Positions 35,924 to 46,668 of a DNA stretch of 64,000 bases are shown in pieces (position 1 is the first letter of the stretch; every line of letters starts with the position of its first letter). The position numbers were made by a program, and so were the translations under genes. The notes beneath the pieces were generated by a model. That model was not told the origin of the DNA and did no database searches. It saw nothing but the letters and a program-made list of their open reading frames with translations. Source of the stretch: Parashewanella spongiae (GTDB taxonomy: Bacteria; Pseudomonadota; Gammaproteobacteria; Enterobacterales; Shewanellaceae); NCBI RefSeq assembly GCF_004358345.1, contig NZ_CP037952.1, forward strand, positions 2,790,001 through 2,854,000, read 5' to 3'.

Positions 35924-36074
35924 TTGGCAAAAACTAAATTAGTGTCCTAGACTAATTAATATTGAATTTCATTATTAGTGAGTTTCAAGCTCATTAATGA
36001 AAACCGAGTAGCGCACGGCTCGAAAGAGCCATTTCCCAATGCCCAAGCAACCTAGTTGTTTGGGCTTTTTTTTT
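35924..36074 (+). ncRNA. candidate small RNA with promoter and terminator
   Basis: TTGGCA (35924-35929) and TAGACT (35948-35953) are separated by 18 bases, like -35 and -10 boxes. Downstream come a hairpin TTAGTGAG/CTCATTAA (~35975-35997), a hairpin GGCTC-GAAA-GAGCC (~36018-36031), and a strong terminator at 36041-36074. Nothing in between encodes a protein. The three-hairpin layout of about 115 nt is typical of a bacterial sRNA; no known family is recognised. Alternatively the last hairpin simply terminates rsmF transcripts. Confidence 0.35.
36041..36074 (+). terminator. Rho-independent terminator
   Basis: GCCCAAGCAAC (36041-36051) pairs with GTTGTTTGGGC (36055-36065, one mismatch or G:U) around CTA, followed by nine T. 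It faces plus-strand transcripts coming from rsmF or from the candidate small RNA; the convergent tatD gene ends at 36105. Confidence 0.9.
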
Positions 36075-36104
36075 ATCAAAAAATTACCTTCTTCAAAATG
36101 GGAA

Positions 36105-36887
36105 CTATCTCAATTTATTGGCACAACTAAAGAGCTTAAAGAAATTTTCACTGGTATATTTGGCAAGTTCATCATAATTTTCGCCACGTAATTCAGCTAC
36201 AAACTCAGCAACATCACGAACAAATGCTGGTTGGTTTTCTTTACCTCTATGGGGAACTGGTGCTAAATAAGGAGAGTCTGTTTCAACTAACAACCTATCT
36301 TTAGGGACTTTACGAATAACGCTTCTTAATTCACCTGCATTCTTGAAAGTTACAATCCCTGAAACTGAAATGTAAAAACCTAAATCTAAGGCCGCTTTCG
36401 CCATTTCCCAGTTTTCGGTAAAGCAATGCAATACACCACCTACTTTATCGGCTTGCCCTGCTTTTAGCATTGCGATTGTATCTTCACGAGCATCTCGGGT
36501 ATGAACAATCAGTGGTTTGTTTATATCTACGGCTAACTTGATTTGTTTTTCGAAGCAGTCTTGTTGTTGAGCTTTGGTTTCATTCGAGTAAAAATAATCT
36601 AAACCTGTCTCTCCAATTGCAACAACTCTTTCATCTGCCGCTGTTAACTTCAAACTATCTACATCAAGCCCTGACTCTACATCCAAAGGGTGAACACCTG
36701 AAGACAAGAACACTTGAGGAAAAGCCGCTACTTTTTCTTTCATATCGCAAAATTCTTGTTGTCGTACATTTACGCATAAAAAGTACTCTACCCCACGTTT
36801 TGAGGCTGTTTCGATAATAGTTTTTAAATTTGAGTGATCTGGGGCAGATTTTAGGCGATCTAAGTGACAGTGCGAATCAATTAACAC
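36105..36887 (-). CDS. TatD-family metal-dependent hydrolase (YcfH type)
   Basis: This 260-residue protein has all metal ligands of the TatD amidohydrolase barrel: H6 and H8 in DSHCHLD, E93 in AIGETGLDYFY, H129 in LIVHTRDA, H154 in GVLHCFTE and D204 in VETDSPYLAP. The family has 3'-5' DNA/RNA exonuclease activity or D-aminoacyl-tRNA deacylase-like roles. Last gene of the nine-gene minus-strand operon mrp-udk-dcd-pabC-mltG-tmk-holB-pilZ-tatD; the gap to pilZ is 41 bases. The order holB-pilZ-tatD is conserved in Pseudomonas and many relatives. Confidence 0.9.
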   Translation of the reverse strand: MLIDSHCHLDRLKSAPDHSNLKTIIETASKRGVEYFLCVNVRQQEFCDMKEKVAAFPQVFLSSGVHPLDVESGLDVDSLKLTAADERVVAIGETGLDYFYSNETKAQQQDCFEKQIKLAVDINKPLIVHTRDAREDTIAMLKAGQADKVGGVLHCFTENWEMAKAALDLGFYISVSGIVTFKNAGELRSVIRKVPKDRLLVETDSPYLAPVPHRGKENQPAFVRDVAEFVAELRGENYDELAKYTSENFFKLFSCANKLR

Positions 36888-36928
36888 AAATGAAGTCCGA
36901 TTTAAAAATAATGGGAAAGGATAACGAG

Positions 36929-37252
36929 CTACATGGTAGAGGTCAAATCTCCAGAGCCTAAATTACTCGCCAGTAATTTTTCAATTTGCAGTCGTTGTTC
37001 ATCTGAATCGGTTTCAAGTTTAATTCCAACACCAACTGGACGGCCACCTGATGCACCGATTGGGTTTATCCAGACAACAGTGCCTGATAATTGGTTTTCG
37101 GAACCATTTGGGAGCTGATAAGAGATTTCTAAAAAATCCCCAAGATGGTGAGAATGATGTGTAGGGATAAAAATAGCGGCTGGTTTGATAAACGGCATGT
37201 AAGAACGATATAGCTCATTCAACGACTTAAATTCCATTTTAATGTCGACCAT
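36929..37252 (-). CDS. pilZ: PilZ-domain protein (type IV pilus PilZ)
   Basis: This protein has 107 residues from the TTG/ATG at 37252. The PilZ beta-barrel order is visible (FIPTHHSHHLGDFLEISYQL, SGTVVWINP, GVGIKLE), but the N-terminal RxxxR c-di-GMP motif is absent, as in the canonical type IV pilus PilZ of Pseudomonas and Xanthomonas, which acts through PilB and FimX rather than by binding c-di-GMP. Position between holB and tatD supports this. No pilus genes are in the window. Confidence 0.85.
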   Translation of the reverse strand: MVDIKMEFKSLNELYRSYMPFIKPAAIFIPTHHSHHLGDFLEISYQLPNGSENQLSGTVVWINPIGASGGRPVGVGIKLETDSDEQRLQIEKLLASNLGSGDLTSTM

Positions 37253-37286
37253 TCATCCCACCATATATTGCAAGCAATATTTTCAA

Positions 37287-38213
37287 TTATCTATTAACTA
37301 GGTGCCGATATTTCAATATAAATTGTTGGCACAATGCTGGAGCATTAATATTACTCATTAAACTCAATCTTTGGCGCATGTGCATGACTTCAGCTGCTAA
37401 TTTAACGACTTCAGCTTGTAATAAAGCATCATTAAACTTGTTTTGTAAAATAAATTGCCTAAAAACGAGATACAAAACATCTAACACATCAACAATAGTT
37501 TGTTCATCGACTGTTAAAAAACTAGCACACAGATGACCAGCCGACAAACTTTGACTCCAATTATTTCTATAATTCAATAACTTGTTATAGTGTCCGGACG
37601 AGATACTTTCGATTAAACCTAATGGCCCACCGACTATAGGAATGCACCAATTCGTACCTTTATATTCTGGAGATTGTGAAATTAACCAATCATTAATTTG
37701 AGACTTCGAGGGTTTTTTAACTAATATATTTTGGCAGCGGCTTGTAATTGTCGGCATTAACAATCCAAAACTTTCAGTTTGCAATAATAATAGTGTTTGC
37801 TTTCCAGGCTCTTCCAGCGTTTTCAACAATGCATTAGCTGCAGATTTATTAAGCTTTTCACAGCTGTAAATTATTGCAATTCGCCAACCACCTTGTTGTG
37901 CCGTTTCTGTTAGATCACCGCATAATTCACGAATTTGATCAACTTTAATTTGATTACCATCTGGAACAATTTGATGGAAATCAGGGTGATTACCTGACTC
38001 GACTAGGGTACAGCTTTTACAAAGACCGCAAGGAGTAAACTGAGTAGGCCTTTCACAGAAAGTGAGTTGAGCTAAACTACCAAGCAACTGTTTAGCGCCA
38101 TAACCTTTTTCTAAGCTCAAAAGCTGTGCATGAGAAACTGATTTTTTTTCTAATTGACGCGAAAATATATGTTTGGCCTCATCAAGCCAAGGCAGCTCAT
38201 TTAGCTTAACCAT
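37287..38213 (-). CDS. holB: DNA polymerase III subunit delta' (HolB)
   Basis: This 308-residue protein is a clamp-loader subunit. Residues ~45-75 hold a zinc-binding Cys cluster ([18 protein letters not shown]) and later the sensor-1 helix region ([20 protein letters not shown]), with no ATP-binding Walker A lysine, as usual for delta'. It overlaps tmk by 13 bases, so both are translated from the same message. Together they join DNA precursor synthesis (Tmk, Dcd) and replication in one operon. Confidence 0.9.
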   Translation of the reverse strand: MVKLNELPWLDEAKHIFSRQLEKKSVSHAQLLSLEKGYGAKQLLGSLAQLTFCERPTQFTPCGLCKSCTLVESGNHPDFHQIVPDGNQIKVDQIRELCGDLTETAQQGGWRIAIIYSCEKLNKSAANALLKTLEEPGKQTLLLLQTESFGLLMPTITSRCQNILVKKPSKSQINDWLISQSPEYKGTNWCIPIVGGPLGLIESISSGHYNKLLNYRNNWSQSLSAGHLCASFLTVDEQTIVDVLDVLYLVFRQFILQNKFNDALLQAEVVKLAAEVMHMRQRLSLMSNINAPALCQQFILKYRHLVNR

Positions 38214-38836
38214 GGCATAGCCTTTAAAGCACTGATAATGTCTTTGTGAACTTCTGTCATTGCCTGACTTGCATCGATGACATGTATACTTTCATCTTCT
38301 GTTGCAATTGATAAGTAACGAGATCTTGCTCTTTCAAAAAAGTCTAATTTTTGTTGCTCAATTCGGTCAAGCGCTCCACGAGAAGCGGCACGTTGCAAAC
38401 CTAGGGAAGGTTCTATATCTAAATAAAGTGTCAAATCAGGCTTGAAGTCCTTTAATGTTGCTTCACTAATGACATCTACTAAATCACCAAGTCCTCTGCC
38501 CCCACCTTGATACGCTAATGAAGATAGATTATGACGGTCGCCTAGCACCCACTTGCCATTATTTAATGCTGGTTTGATGACGTTTGCGATTAACTGCGCG
38601 CGGGCTGCGTAAATAAGCAAGCATTCTGCTTCGTCACATAAGGGATCTGTTTTATCGGCGATTTTAACTAAATCACGCATTTTTTCCGCAAGAGGTGTAC
38701 CGCCTGGCTCTCTGGTGCAAACAAGTTTAGTGCCTGTATGCTTTTCAATGTAGTCACGTACTAAAGTAATAGCACTTGATTTTCCTGCACCCTCTAGGCC
38801 TTCAATAACTATAAATTTGCCTTCATACTCATTCAT
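38201..38836 (-). CDS. tmk: thymidylate kinase
   Basis: This 211-residue enzyme phosphorylates dTMP to dTDP. The P-loop GLEGAGKS is at residues 13-20, followed by the nucleotide-binding [11 protein letters not shown] and the substrate motif [14 protein letters not shown] with the LID GGGRG. Length is standard. Overlaps mltG by four bases (ATGA) upstream and holB by 13 bases downstream. Confidence 0.92.
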   Translation of the reverse strand: MNEYEGKFIVIEGLEGAGKSSAITLVRDYIEKHTGTKLVCTREPGGTPLAEKMRDLVKIADKTDPLCDEAECLLIYAARAQLIANVIKPALNNGKWVLGDRHNLSSLAYQGGGRGLGDLVDVISEATLKDFKPDLTLYLDIEPSLGLQRAASRGALDRIEQQKLDFFERARSRYLSIATEDESIHVIDASQAMTEVHKDIISALKAMPWLS

Positions 38837-39843
38837 TTTTTATTTCTCTGATACTTATTCACTGCGCGATTATGCTCTTTCAGCGTTGTAGAAAATACAT
38901 GACTTCCATCATTTTTAGATACGAAATAAAGGAAACTGACATCAGATGGATGTGCGGCGGCCTTAATCGATGCAATACTTGGTGCGGCTATTGGAGTTGG
39001 TGGAAGACCATTAATTCTGTAGGTATTAAATGCTGTTCGCTCTCTAAGATCTTTTTTTCTGATATTTCCATTAAACCTATCTCCCATTCCGTATATTACG
39101 GTGGGATCGGTTTGTAATCGCATCTTTTTTCGTAAGCGATTGTTAAATACAGCTGAAATTATCTCACGCTCTTCTGACTTTCCAGTCTCTTTTTCAATGA
39201 TAGAGGCTAATATTAACAATTCATAAGCCGATTTAAGAGGGATATTTTTTGCTCTATTTCTCCACGACTTATTTAATTCTACATTCATTTTAAGATAACT
39301 TTGAGTCAAAATTTCATTCACACTTGTCGAAGAAGTGTAATGATAGGTATCAGGATAAAATTTACCTTCAGGAAGACCTGTGTCATCTCCTTGTTCAAGC
39401 AACACATTTAAAAATGCATCTTCACTGACTTTTAATCGAGGTTGTTTATTTAAAGTGTTCAGCCACTGTTTAACGGTGTGACCCTCGATAAGTGAGACAC
39501 TGTAATTTTTAACGGAACCTTTGTGCAGTTTAGATAAAAGAGATTTTGGTGTATCAGTCACGTCTAATTGATAAACCCCTTTTTTGATGCTCATTAACTG
39601 AGGGTTTAACTTAACAAAGGCTTTGATTTTCCATATATCTTTTATTACTTTTTGCCTTTGTAGTTTAAGCAGTGTTCCATTTAAAGATGCGCCAGATTCA
39701 ACCCAAAGTTCTCTTGGCTGAGTAATATTTATAGGTGCTTCTACATAATCAAAAATATTTTTATACAAGAATGCACATGCAATTATCGCAAAGAGAATAA
39801 GTATGGTTAAGACTTTAATCAGTGAAATAATCCATCTTCTCAC
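38833..39843 (-). CDS. mltG: endolytic transglycosylase MltG
   Basis: This 336-residue protein has a single N-terminal membrane anchor (residues ~6-28), a LysM-like subdomain (~45-115) and the YceG catalytic domain. The conserved [14 protein letters not shown] motif at ~213-226 holds the catalytic Glu (217 or 219). It cuts nascent peptidoglycan next to the membrane and sets glycan strand length. It overlaps pabC by four bases at its start; the pabC-mltG-tmk-holB order is that of E. coli. Confidence 0.92.
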   Translation of the reverse strand: MRRWIISLIKVLTILILFAIIACAFLYKNIFDYVEAPINITQPRELWVESGASLNGTLLKLQRQKVIKDIWKIKAFVKLNPQLMSIKKGVYQLDVTDTPKSLLSKLHKGSVKNYSVSLIEGHTVKQWLNTLNKQPRLKVSEDAFLNVLLEQGDDTGLPEGKFYPDTYHYTSSTSVNEILTQSYLKMNVELNKSWRNRAKNIPLKSAYELLILASIIEKETGKSEEREIISAVFNNRLRKKMRLQTDPTVIYGMGDRFNGNIRKKDLRERTAFNTYRINGLPPTPIAAPSIASIKAAAHPSDVSFLYFVSKNDGSHVFSTTLKEHNRAVNKYQRNKK

Positions 39844-40673
39844 AATGTCACTCCTAGAGAATTTCTGAGGGAATTAACGCCATCCCACATATCAAACAGT
39901 TGTTGATTAATTTTTTTAATTGCAACAACGCCAAATAAACTATTTGTTATAAACACATATTTAGCGCACATTAAGCTATTTATTGAGATTTCTGTTACTG
40001 ATACAGGATGATTCATTTCAGGCAATGCCATCAAAACTTGCTCACGCATCACTCCTGATACTCCACAATTGGACATGACAGGTGTGCACCAAACACCATC
40101 AATGAAAGCAAAAATATTAGCCATAGATGATTCTGCGACATTATTATTAGGATCAAGCACTAACCAATCATCAAAACCATCGGGAAGTAACACTGATTTT
40201 ATTAGAACTTGCTCTAATCTATTAAGGTGCTTTATTCCTGCAAGTAACGGCTGATTAGCAAGCTTCACCTCAGAAATCGACAAAGATACTCCTTGTGATT
40301 GCCAACCTTTATAATGGTCGGGTAAATCAAAAATTGTAATGATTTCTGTATATTGAGCGTTTTGGCTCGGTGCATAACCTCGCCCACCTTCGCCGCGAGT
40401 AAGGAGAAATTTGATGCCTCGGTTGGGATTTTCTTTTGCTAGTTGTTTTATAAGCAGTATTGAAGATGGTGTGATTTTCCAAAAATCTTCACCATCAAAA
40501 AATTTTAATCGTTGACTGCCCTGTTCAAGGCGGGAACAATGAGCATCGAAGAATTGAATACAGCCTCCATCATCAATTCTCATTGTTGCAAATACGCCAT
40601 CCCCGTAGGTTAACCCACGATTAGATGAGTTTACCAGCGTTCCCTGCTGTCCATTTATCCAAGTATCAGACAT
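39840..40673 (-). CDS. pabC: aminodeoxychorismate lyase
   Basis: This 277-residue protein is a class IV PLP enzyme that converts aminodeoxychorismate to p-aminobenzoate and pyruvate for folate. NRGLTYGDGVFATMR starts the fold, AGIKHLNRLEQ holds the PLP Lys (K148), and SSMANIFAF and GVSGVMREQVL give the phosphate cup and C-terminal signature. It is separated from dcd by two bases and overlaps mltG by four. Class IV PLP proteins can be branched-chain or D-amino-acid transaminases, but the mltG neighbour makes pabC clear. Confidence 0.9.
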   Translation of the reverse strand: MSDTWINGQQGTLVNSSNRGLTYGDGVFATMRIDDGGCIQFFDAHCSRLEQGSQRLKFFDGEDFWKITPSSILLIKQLAKENPNRGIKFLLTRGEGGRGYAPSQNAQYTEIITIFDLPDHYKGWQSQGVSLSISEVKLANQPLLAGIKHLNRLEQVLIKSVLLPDGFDDWLVLDPNNNVAESSMANIFAFIDGVWCTPVMSNCGVSGVMREQVLMALPEMNHPVSVTEISINSLMCAKYVFITNSLFGVVAIKKINQQLFDMWDGVNSLRNSLGVTL

Positions 40674-40675
40674 TT

Positions 40676-41257
40676 TTAGTCCTGACTAATACGGCTGGCA
40701 ACGGCTTCTTGTTGATCTTTATACTTTGCATTTTTACGTGTGTTATAAGGCTTAGCAACTGCTGTATTTAAACGTTCAAAATTCAATGCACCAATCGTCA
40801 TTTTAGGTCTTAACGCAAGTGGCAACTTACCACTGTTAAAGAACTCAAGAACTATCTTACCCTGCCATCCGGGATCGATACGGTGTGCAGTTACGTGTAC
40901 CATTAAACCTAAGCGAGCTAGTGAAGAACGACCATCAAGCCAACCAACGATATCTGCTGGTAACATAACGTTTTCGTAAGTCACGGCTAGTGCTAATTGA
41001 CCAGGGTGGAGGAAGAAAGCTTCACCCTCAGGAATGTCGATTTGATCACTCATAACGCGGTCAAGTGCCTCTTGCACATCAGATTTAGCGCCGCTTAAAT
41101 CAATATAAGGAGCAGTGTGATCATTGAAAACTCGAAATTGGTCGCCTAAGCGTACATCCATACTTACTCCGCTTATAGCATCATCACTAGGTCGTGGCGA
41201 GATTACGATTTCACCGTCATCTAAACTCTTTATAATTTCAATATCCGTTAATCGCAT
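40676..41257 (-). CDS. dcd: dCTP deaminase
   Basis: This 193-residue enzyme deaminates dCTP to dUTP, the main route to thymidylate in gammaproteobacteria. Signature [33 protein letters not shown] with the catalytic Glu, and a C-terminal tail that closes over the nucleotide. It lies between udk and pabC in the same operon, as part of nucleotide supply. Confidence 0.93.
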   Translation of the reverse strand: MRLTDIEIIKSLDDGEIVISPRPSDDAISGVSMDVRLGDQFRVFNDHTAPYIDLSGAKSDVQEALDRVMSDQIDIPEGEAFFLHPGQLALAVTYENVMLPADIVGWLDGRSSLARLGLMVHVTAHRIDPGWQGKIVLEFFNSGKLPLALRPKMTIGALNFERLNTAVAKPYNTRKNAKYKDQQEAVASRISQD

Positions 41258-41289
41258 ATCGCTTACTACTCCTTGTTATAAAAAATTAG

Positions 41290-41928
41290 CTATTTAGCCA
41301 GTAAGTGCTGAATTCTAGTTTTTAGAATATCAGTTGCGATTCTATTTTTACCACCGCGTGGAACAATAATATCAGCATGTTGCTTAGAAGGTTCGATAAA
41401 TTGAAGAAACATTGGTCGAACAGTCTGTTTATATTGTGAAATAACTGATTCCATAGTTCTTTCACGTTCCTCAACATCGCGTTGTAAACGTCTTAAAAAA
41501 CAAATATCTAATGGTGTATCCATAAAAACACTGGCATCAAACAATTCACGCAATTTAGGATCGGTTAAAAGTAAAATTCCTTCTAAGATGATCACTTTCT
41601 TTGGTGTTATGCTGGTTGTATCGGCAAGTCGAGTATGCTCAGTATAACTATATTTCGGAATTTGAATTTCTTTACCCGATTTAAGCTTTAATAAATCTTG
41701 TCTTAATAGTTCATGATCCATCGACTTTGGATGATCGTAATTTGTTTTTACTCTTTCTTCCATCGTCATGTGACTTTGGTCATGATAATAAGCATCTTCA
41801 TTTATGACGGCAATTTGCTCTGTGCCTAAATCACGACGAAGTTCATCATAAATTGTTCGTGCAATTAGACTTTTACCTGAAGCCGAAGCACCTGTTATTG
41901 CTATGACGACACACTGCGGAGAATTCAT
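41290..41928 (-). CDS. udk: uridine kinase
   Basis: This 212-residue protein has a P-loop [10 protein letters not shown] near the N-terminus, then [23 protein letters not shown] and IILEGILLL, the standard uridine-cytidine kinase motifs. It phosphorylates uridine and cytidine in pyrimidine salvage. 32 bases upstream of dcd; 11 bases after mrp. Confidence 0.93.
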   Translation of the reverse strand: MNSPQCVVIAITGASASGKSLIARTIYDELRRDLGTEQIAVINEDAYYHDQSHMTMEERVKTNYDHPKSMDHELLRQDLLKLKSGKEIQIPKYSYTEHTRLADTTSITPKKVIILEGILLLTDPKLRELFDASVFMDTPLDICFLRRLQRDVEERERTMESVISQYKQTVRPMFLQFIEPSKQHADIIVPRGGKNRIATDILKTRIQHLLAK

Positions 41929-41939
41929 ACTGTTAAACC

Positions 41940-42776
41940 TTACTCATCATCTGAAATACTGATTGATACACTGCTGTTTTGTTGAGATGCAACTTCAACG
42001 ATCGTTTTTCGTGCTACTTCTTGATACAACTCGCTAAATGCTGAATCAGGATCCGAAACAATTAACGGTTGGCCTGAGTCCATAGCTTCACGTACTTGAA
42101 CGTGTAACGGTATTGCTCCTAAAAATGGTATTAGATATTTTTCGGCGGTTCTTTTACCACCATCGGTGCCAAATATATGTTCTTTGTGATCACAATTGCT
42201 ACAGATATGGAAACTCATATTTTCAATCAATCCTAAGATTGGCACATTAACTTTTTGAAACATGTTAATGCCTTTCCGAGCATCTGCTAACGCAATATCT
42301 TGGGGTGTCGTAACAATGATAGCCCCAGTAAGTGGTATTTTTTGTGAAAGCGTTAACTGTATATCACCCGTACCAGGCGGTAAATCTACAATAAGATAGT
42401 CTAACTCTGGCCATTGTGTTTCATTAATCAATTGAGTGAGTGCTCCAGCCGCCATTGGTCCGCGCCAAACGGCGGCATCTTCGCTTTTGATTATAAAACC
42501 TATTGACTGAGCAACAATCCCATACGCATTTGCAGCAGTCATTTGCTTTTCCCCAACGGCTTGGGGAGTGAAGTCTGATAGGCCAAGCATAATTGGAATT
42601 GAGGGGCCGTAAATATCAGCATCCAAAACACCAACTTTATAACCTTCTTTTGCAAGTGCTAATGCTAAATTTACTGTAGTTGTAGACTTGCCAACGCCAC
42701 CTTTGCCTGACGCAATGGCAATAACATGCTTAATACCCGCTAAAGCTTCCATTTCAATACCTAACTTCACGAACAA
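41940..42776 (-). CDS. Mrp/ApbC-type iron-sulfur cluster carrier ATPase (short form)
   Basis: The protein has 278 residues from the TTG at 42776; the ATG at 42752 (MEALAG) is the likelier start. The deviant Walker [11 protein letters not shown], the DLPPGTGD motif and the cluster-binding CxxC (ICSNCDH) are in place, so it can carry and transfer Fe-S clusters. The N-terminal MIP18/DUF59 domain of E. coli Mrp (~90 residues) is absent, and the upstream DNA has a stop in frame close by. First gene of the operon, divergent from metG as in many gammaproteobacteria. Confidence 0.88.
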   Translation of the reverse strand: MFVKLGIEMEALAGIKHVIAIASGKGGVGKSTTTVNLALALAKEGYKVGVLDADIYGPSIPIMLGLSDFTPQAVGEKQMTAANAYGIVAQSIGFIIKSEDAAVWRGPMAAGALTQLINETQWPELDYLIVDLPPGTGDIQLTLSQKIPLTGAIIVTTPQDIALADARKGINMFQKVNVPILGLIENMSFHICSNCDHKEHIFGTDGGKRTAEKYLIPFLGAIPLHVQVREAMDSGQPLIVSDPDSAFSELYQEVARKTIVEVASQQNSSVSISISDDE

Positions 42777-42951
42777 AATATTTATTATTTTGAGTGAATA
42801 ATATCTTTAAAAAATTTTTTGCAAGTGTACCAGATAATGACAAAAAGATTAGTGCAGAATTAGTGCATTTAACCGATATACTAATGAAAAATGAGTAAGC
42901 ATAAGTTAATATGCTACCTAATATTTCGAGCAATTAATGAATCAATGAAAA
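42777..42951. promoter_or_regulatory. divergent promoter region mrp/metG
   Basis: These 175 AT-rich bases separate divergent mrp and metG and must hold both promoters. No operator palindrome or RNA leader was recognised. Confidence 0.5.
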
Positions 42952-44988
42952 ATGGCTGAAACAAAACGTAAAATTCTACTAACTTATGCTCTTCCATATG
43001 CAAATGGCTCTATTCATCTTGGACATATGTTAGGATTTATAAAAACCGACATTTGGTCGCGTTATCAAAAACTACGTGGTAATGAATGTCATTTTGTTTG
43101 TGCCGATGATGCACATGGCACACCCATTATGCTATCAGCTCAAAAAATGGGAATTTCTCCTGAAGAAATGATTGCAGATGTTCAAAAAGAGCATGAGCAG
43201 GATTTTTCAGATTTTGGTATCGATTTCGATAATTATCATACAACACACAGTGAAGAAAACCGTGAACTCGCAAGCTCAATCTATCTGAAACTTAAAGAAA
43301 ATGGGCATATAAAAGTTAAAACTATTTCTCAGTTATTTGACCCTGATAAGTCGATGTTTTTGCCTGATCGTTTCGTGAAAGGTACCTGCCCAAAGTGTAA
43401 GTCAGATGATCAATACGGTGATAATTGCGATGCTTGTGGTGCAACATATAGCCCTACTGAACTCATCAATCCAAAATCTGCCGTTTCCGGCGCAACACCA
43501 ATCATGAAAGATTCTGAGCATTATTTTTTTGACCTTCCAGCATTTGAGGGGATGTTAAAGGAGTGGGTTCATTCAGGATCCCTTCAATCTGAAATGGCTA
43601 ATAAACTAAATGAATGGTTTGGGCAAGGTCTTCAGCAATGGGATATCAGCCGTGATGATCCTTACTTTGGCTTTGAAATTCCTGAAGCACCGGGTAAATA
43701 TTTTTATGTTTGGTTAGATGCTCCTATTGGATACATGGGATCATTTAAAAATCTATGTGATAAGCGTGATGATTTAAACTTCGATGAATTTTGGGATAAA
43801 GATTCGAAAGCCGAAGTTTATCATTTTATTGGTAAAGATATCATGTACTTCCATAGCCTTTTCTGGCCAGCATTATTAGACGGTTCAGGCTATCGACAAC
43901 CAACAAACGTATATACTCACGGATTTGTTACCGTCAACGGCTCAAAGATGTCTAAGTCTAAAGGCACCTTCATCAAGGCTCGAACTTATTTAGAGCATCT
44001 TCAGCCTGAATACCTTCGTTATTATTACGCCGCCAAATTGAGCAGTAGAATTGATGACTTAGATTTAAATCTTGAAGACTTTGCACAAAGAGTTAACTCC
44101 GATCTTGTTGGAAAACTGGTTAACCTTGCATCAAGAACAGCTGGTTTTATCAAAAAACGCTTCGATGGAAAATTAGCTACAATTTCAGATATGAGTTTAA
44201 TCACTCAAGCACTTGAAAAGAAAGACACCATTGCAGAATGCTATGAAGGCCGCGAATTTGGCAAAGGCATGCGTGAAATTATGGCTCTCGCTGATGTGGC
44301 TAATGCTTATGTAGCAGAGCAAGCTCCTTGGCAACTTGTTAAAGATGATGAAAAACTTCCTCAAGCACACCAAGTTTGTTCAATTGCATTAAACATGTTC
44401 CGTATCCTTGCGACCTATCTAAAGCCTGTACTGCCAAAACTTGCTTCTGATGTTGAGGCATTTATGAATACCGAGCTTTTATGGAGCAATTTAGACGCTG
44501 ACTTTAGTCAGCATGAAATTAATGCGTTTAAACCAATGATGCAGCGTGTTGATATGGATAAAGTGGAGGCAATGGTTGCAAACTCGAAAGAAAATCTTGA
44601 AGCAACGCAGGAACCTGAGGCAGCTAAAACAACGAGCCCATTGGATCACGACCCAATATCAGAAACCATTAACTTTGACGACTTCGCCAAACTTGATCTC
44701 CGCATTGCCCGAATAGCCAAAGCTGAACATGTCGAAAAAGCGAATAAACTTCTCAAACTTCAGCTCGATTTAGGCGGAGAAACCAAACAAGTTTTTGCTG
44801 GTATTAAGTCAGCTTATGCTCCAGAAGCTCTTGAAGGTAAATTAACGGTTATGGTTGCTAACTTAGAACCAAGAAAAATGCGTTTTGGAATGTCAGAAGG
44901 TATGGTTTTGGCTGCGGGTCCTGGTGGCAAGGATCTTTGGATTTTAGAACCTCACGATGGTGCGCAACCTGGTATGAGAGTTAAGTAA
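42952..44988 (+). CDS. metG: methionyl-tRNA synthetase
   Basis: This 678-residue class I enzyme has the HIGH-type motif at SIHLGHMLG, the KMSKS motif at [11 protein letters not shown], and a zinc knuckle [20 protein letters not shown]. The C-terminal ~110 residues are a tRNA-binding OB domain ([20 protein letters not shown]) that also mediates dimer formation. It charges both initiator and elongator tRNAMet. Ends in a strong bidirectional terminator that it shares with the convergent trhO gene. Confidence 0.95.
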   Translation: MAETKRKILLTYALPYANGSIHLGHMLGFIKTDIWSRYQKLRGNECHFVCADDAHGTPIMLSAQKMGISPEEMIADVQKEHEQDFSDFGIDFDNYHTTHSEENRELASSIYLKLKENGHIKVKTISQLFDPDKSMFLPDRFVKGTCPKCKSDDQYGDNCDACGATYSPTELINPKSAVSGATPIMKDSEHYFFDLPAFEGMLKEWVHSGSLQSEMANKLNEWFGQGLQQWDISRDDPYFGFEIPEAPGKYFYVWLDAPIGYMGSFKNLCDKRDDLNFDEFWDKDSKAEVYHFIGKDIMYFHSLFWPALLDGSGYRQPTNVYTHGFVTVNGSKMSKSKGTFIKARTYLEHLQPEYLRYYYAAKLSSRIDDLDLNLEDFAQRVNSDLVGKLVNLASRTAGFIKKRFDGKLATISDMSLITQALEKKDTIAECYEGREFGKGMREIMALADVANAYVAEQAPWQLVKDDEKLPQAHQVCSIALNMFRILATYLKPVLPKLASDVEAFMNTELLWSNLDADFSQHEINAFKPMMQRVDMDKVEAMVANSKENLEATQEPEAAKTTSPLDHDPISETINFDDFAKLDLRIARIAKAEHVEKANKLLKLQLDLGGETKQVFAGIKSAYAPEALEGKLTVMVANLEPRKMRFGMSEGMVLAAGPGGKDLWILEPHDGAQPGMRVK

Positions 44989-45000
44989 AACCAAAATTAA

Positions 45001-45033
45001 AAACAGCTCTCAATTTGATTGAGAGCTGTTTTG
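45001..45033. terminator. bidirectional terminator between metG and trhO
   Basis: AAACAGCTCTCAAT pairs with ATTGAGAGCTGTTT around TTG, with A-rich and T-rich flanks on the two sides, so it can end both metG (plus) and trhO (minus) transcripts. Confidence 0.9.
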
Positions 45034-45055
45034 TTAGAAAAGCAATTTATAATAA

Positions 45056-46063
45056 TTATTTCTTTTGTTGTTGTGCTTTTAAACTTGCTTTCTTTTTGCG
45101 TCGATTTTCAATCACACCTTTTACATCACTACCAATATGAGCTTCGTTTCTCTCCTTAGCAAGTTGAACTTGGCGTTCACGTTCACTGAAACGTTGTTTT
45201 TGGGCATCGCTAATTTTATCAATGCACTTTGGACAGCTCACTCCTTTTACATAATCAGCACTTTCCATGTCAGCGTCTGTTATTGGTAATCGGCAGGCAT
45301 TACACTGTTGATACTGACCTTTTTCTAAATTGTGGTTCACTGCAACACGGTTATCGAATACGAAACATTCACCTTCCCATAGGCTTTCTTCTTGTTTTAC
45401 TTCTTCAAGATATTTTAAAATACCACCTTCTAAATGATAAACTTCATCAAAACCTTGTTCTTTCATATAAGCCGTGGATTTTTCACAACGAATACCACCG
45501 GTACAAAACATAGCCACTTTTTTATTTTGTTTAGGATCTAGATTATCCTTTGCGTACTGTGGGAACTCTCTGAATGTTTCAGTTTTTGGGTTTACTGCAT
45601 GCTTAAATGTTCCGATTTCAATTTCATATTGGTTTCGAGTATCAATAACTGTGACATCAGGATCAGATATTAGAGCATTCCATTCACTCGGTTTGACATA
45701 GGTACCAACAACCTTCTTAGGATCAACCCCGTCTACACCCATTGTCACAATTTCTTTTTTGAGTTTTACCTTAGTTCGATAAAATGGGATTTCATTCTCA
45801 TAAGAAAACTTAGTAACAATACTTTCTAAGCCCTTTTGCTGTTCGAACCAATCAAGTAATACACGAACAGATTTTTGTGTGCCTGCAACGGTCCCATTAA
45901 TCCCTTCACTTGCAAGCAATAAAGTCCCTTTAATGTAAAGCTCGGTCATTTTTGAAAGCAAAGGTTTTTGGATATCTTCGAAATTTGGTAAATCTACGAA
46001 CTTGTATAACGCACACACACAAATTTGTTCAACCGAAGAGTTTTGGAGTTGATCTTTTGACAT
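45056..46063 (-). CDS. trhO: tRNA uridine-34 hydroxylase TrhO
   Basis: This 335-residue protein (YceA) has an N-terminal YceA-specific domain, then a rhodanese domain (~residues 118-225) with the active-site Cys in [12 protein letters not shown], and a C-terminal Cys pair region ([17 protein letters not shown]). It makes 5-hydroxyuridine at position 34 of several tRNAs, the first step to cmo5U/mcmo5U, in an oxygen-dependent manner. A lone gene convergent with metG. Confidence 0.9.
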   Translation of the reverse strand: MSKDQLQNSSVEQICVCALYKFVDLPNFEDIQKPLLSKMTELYIKGTLLLASEGINGTVAGTQKSVRVLLDWFEQQKGLESIVTKFSYENEIPFYRTKVKLKKEIVTMGVDGVDPKKVVGTYVKPSEWNALISDPDVTVIDTRNQYEIEIGTFKHAVNPKTETFREFPQYAKDNLDPKQNKKVAMFCTGGIRCEKSTAYMKEQGFDEVYHLEGGILKYLEEVKQEESLWEGECFVFDNRVAVNHNLEKGQYQQCNACRLPITDADMESADYVKGVSCPKCIDKISDAQKQRFSERERQVQLAKERNEAHIGSDVKGVIENRRKKKASLKAQQQKK

Positions 46064-46668
46064 TAATACCTCTTGCTAGCTGATTTAATCTAAATAAATT
46101 GGTTGAACGCACAATTTAACTTTAATTTATTAAAGTTAAATACAAAATTAAACAACCCGAATTCACCCATCAAGTGAGTGACGAACATTCATAGACTTGC
46201 CAAAATCACCGCTAGCTGTGTTATAAATTTTTCAAGTAAAACCACTACTTGCTGCTATTCATTCCTTGCTATCAGTATTTTTTCTGCGTATATGAACGCT
46301 CCCAACCGTTTTATTTAGGTTTAAGAAGCAGACTAGCCTAAATTCACTTATTGAAATGCATTGATATAGATCATGTATTTTAGACATTTCGTCACTAAAT
46401 TGCAGCAAAAAAGAAAATTCTCTCAAAGTTGCAAGCGATAACTACACCAAAGAATATCTACGAAACAGGGAGTTTTTCTGTGAATTGAAAGGAAGAAATT
46501 AACACTGATGCCATAAAGAAATGAATAGCATAACAGTGTCATTGGTTAAACAGACATATAAATAACCCTCTCCTAGAAATTTAAAAGAGAGGATATTTAT
46601 TCAAATAAAGCTCAACAATCAGGTTGTTACAATTGTTTACAGTTATTGAAATAAGTGTTGAAATATAA
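46064..46668. other. gene-free stretch between trhO and hrpA
   Basis: Over 600 bases without a convincing gene. It holds the trhO promoter at its left end, a hairpin TAACTTTA/TAAAGTTA near 46125-46140, and CCTCTC (46567-46572) with GAGAGG (46587-46592), a possible weak terminator for hrpA. The rest shows no recognised repeat. Confidence 0.45.

Noticed and set aside
46064-46668. The 600-bp gap between trhO and hrpA as a hidden gene or RNA
   Set aside because: Short frames only, no conserved-looking RNA fold beyond small hairpins.
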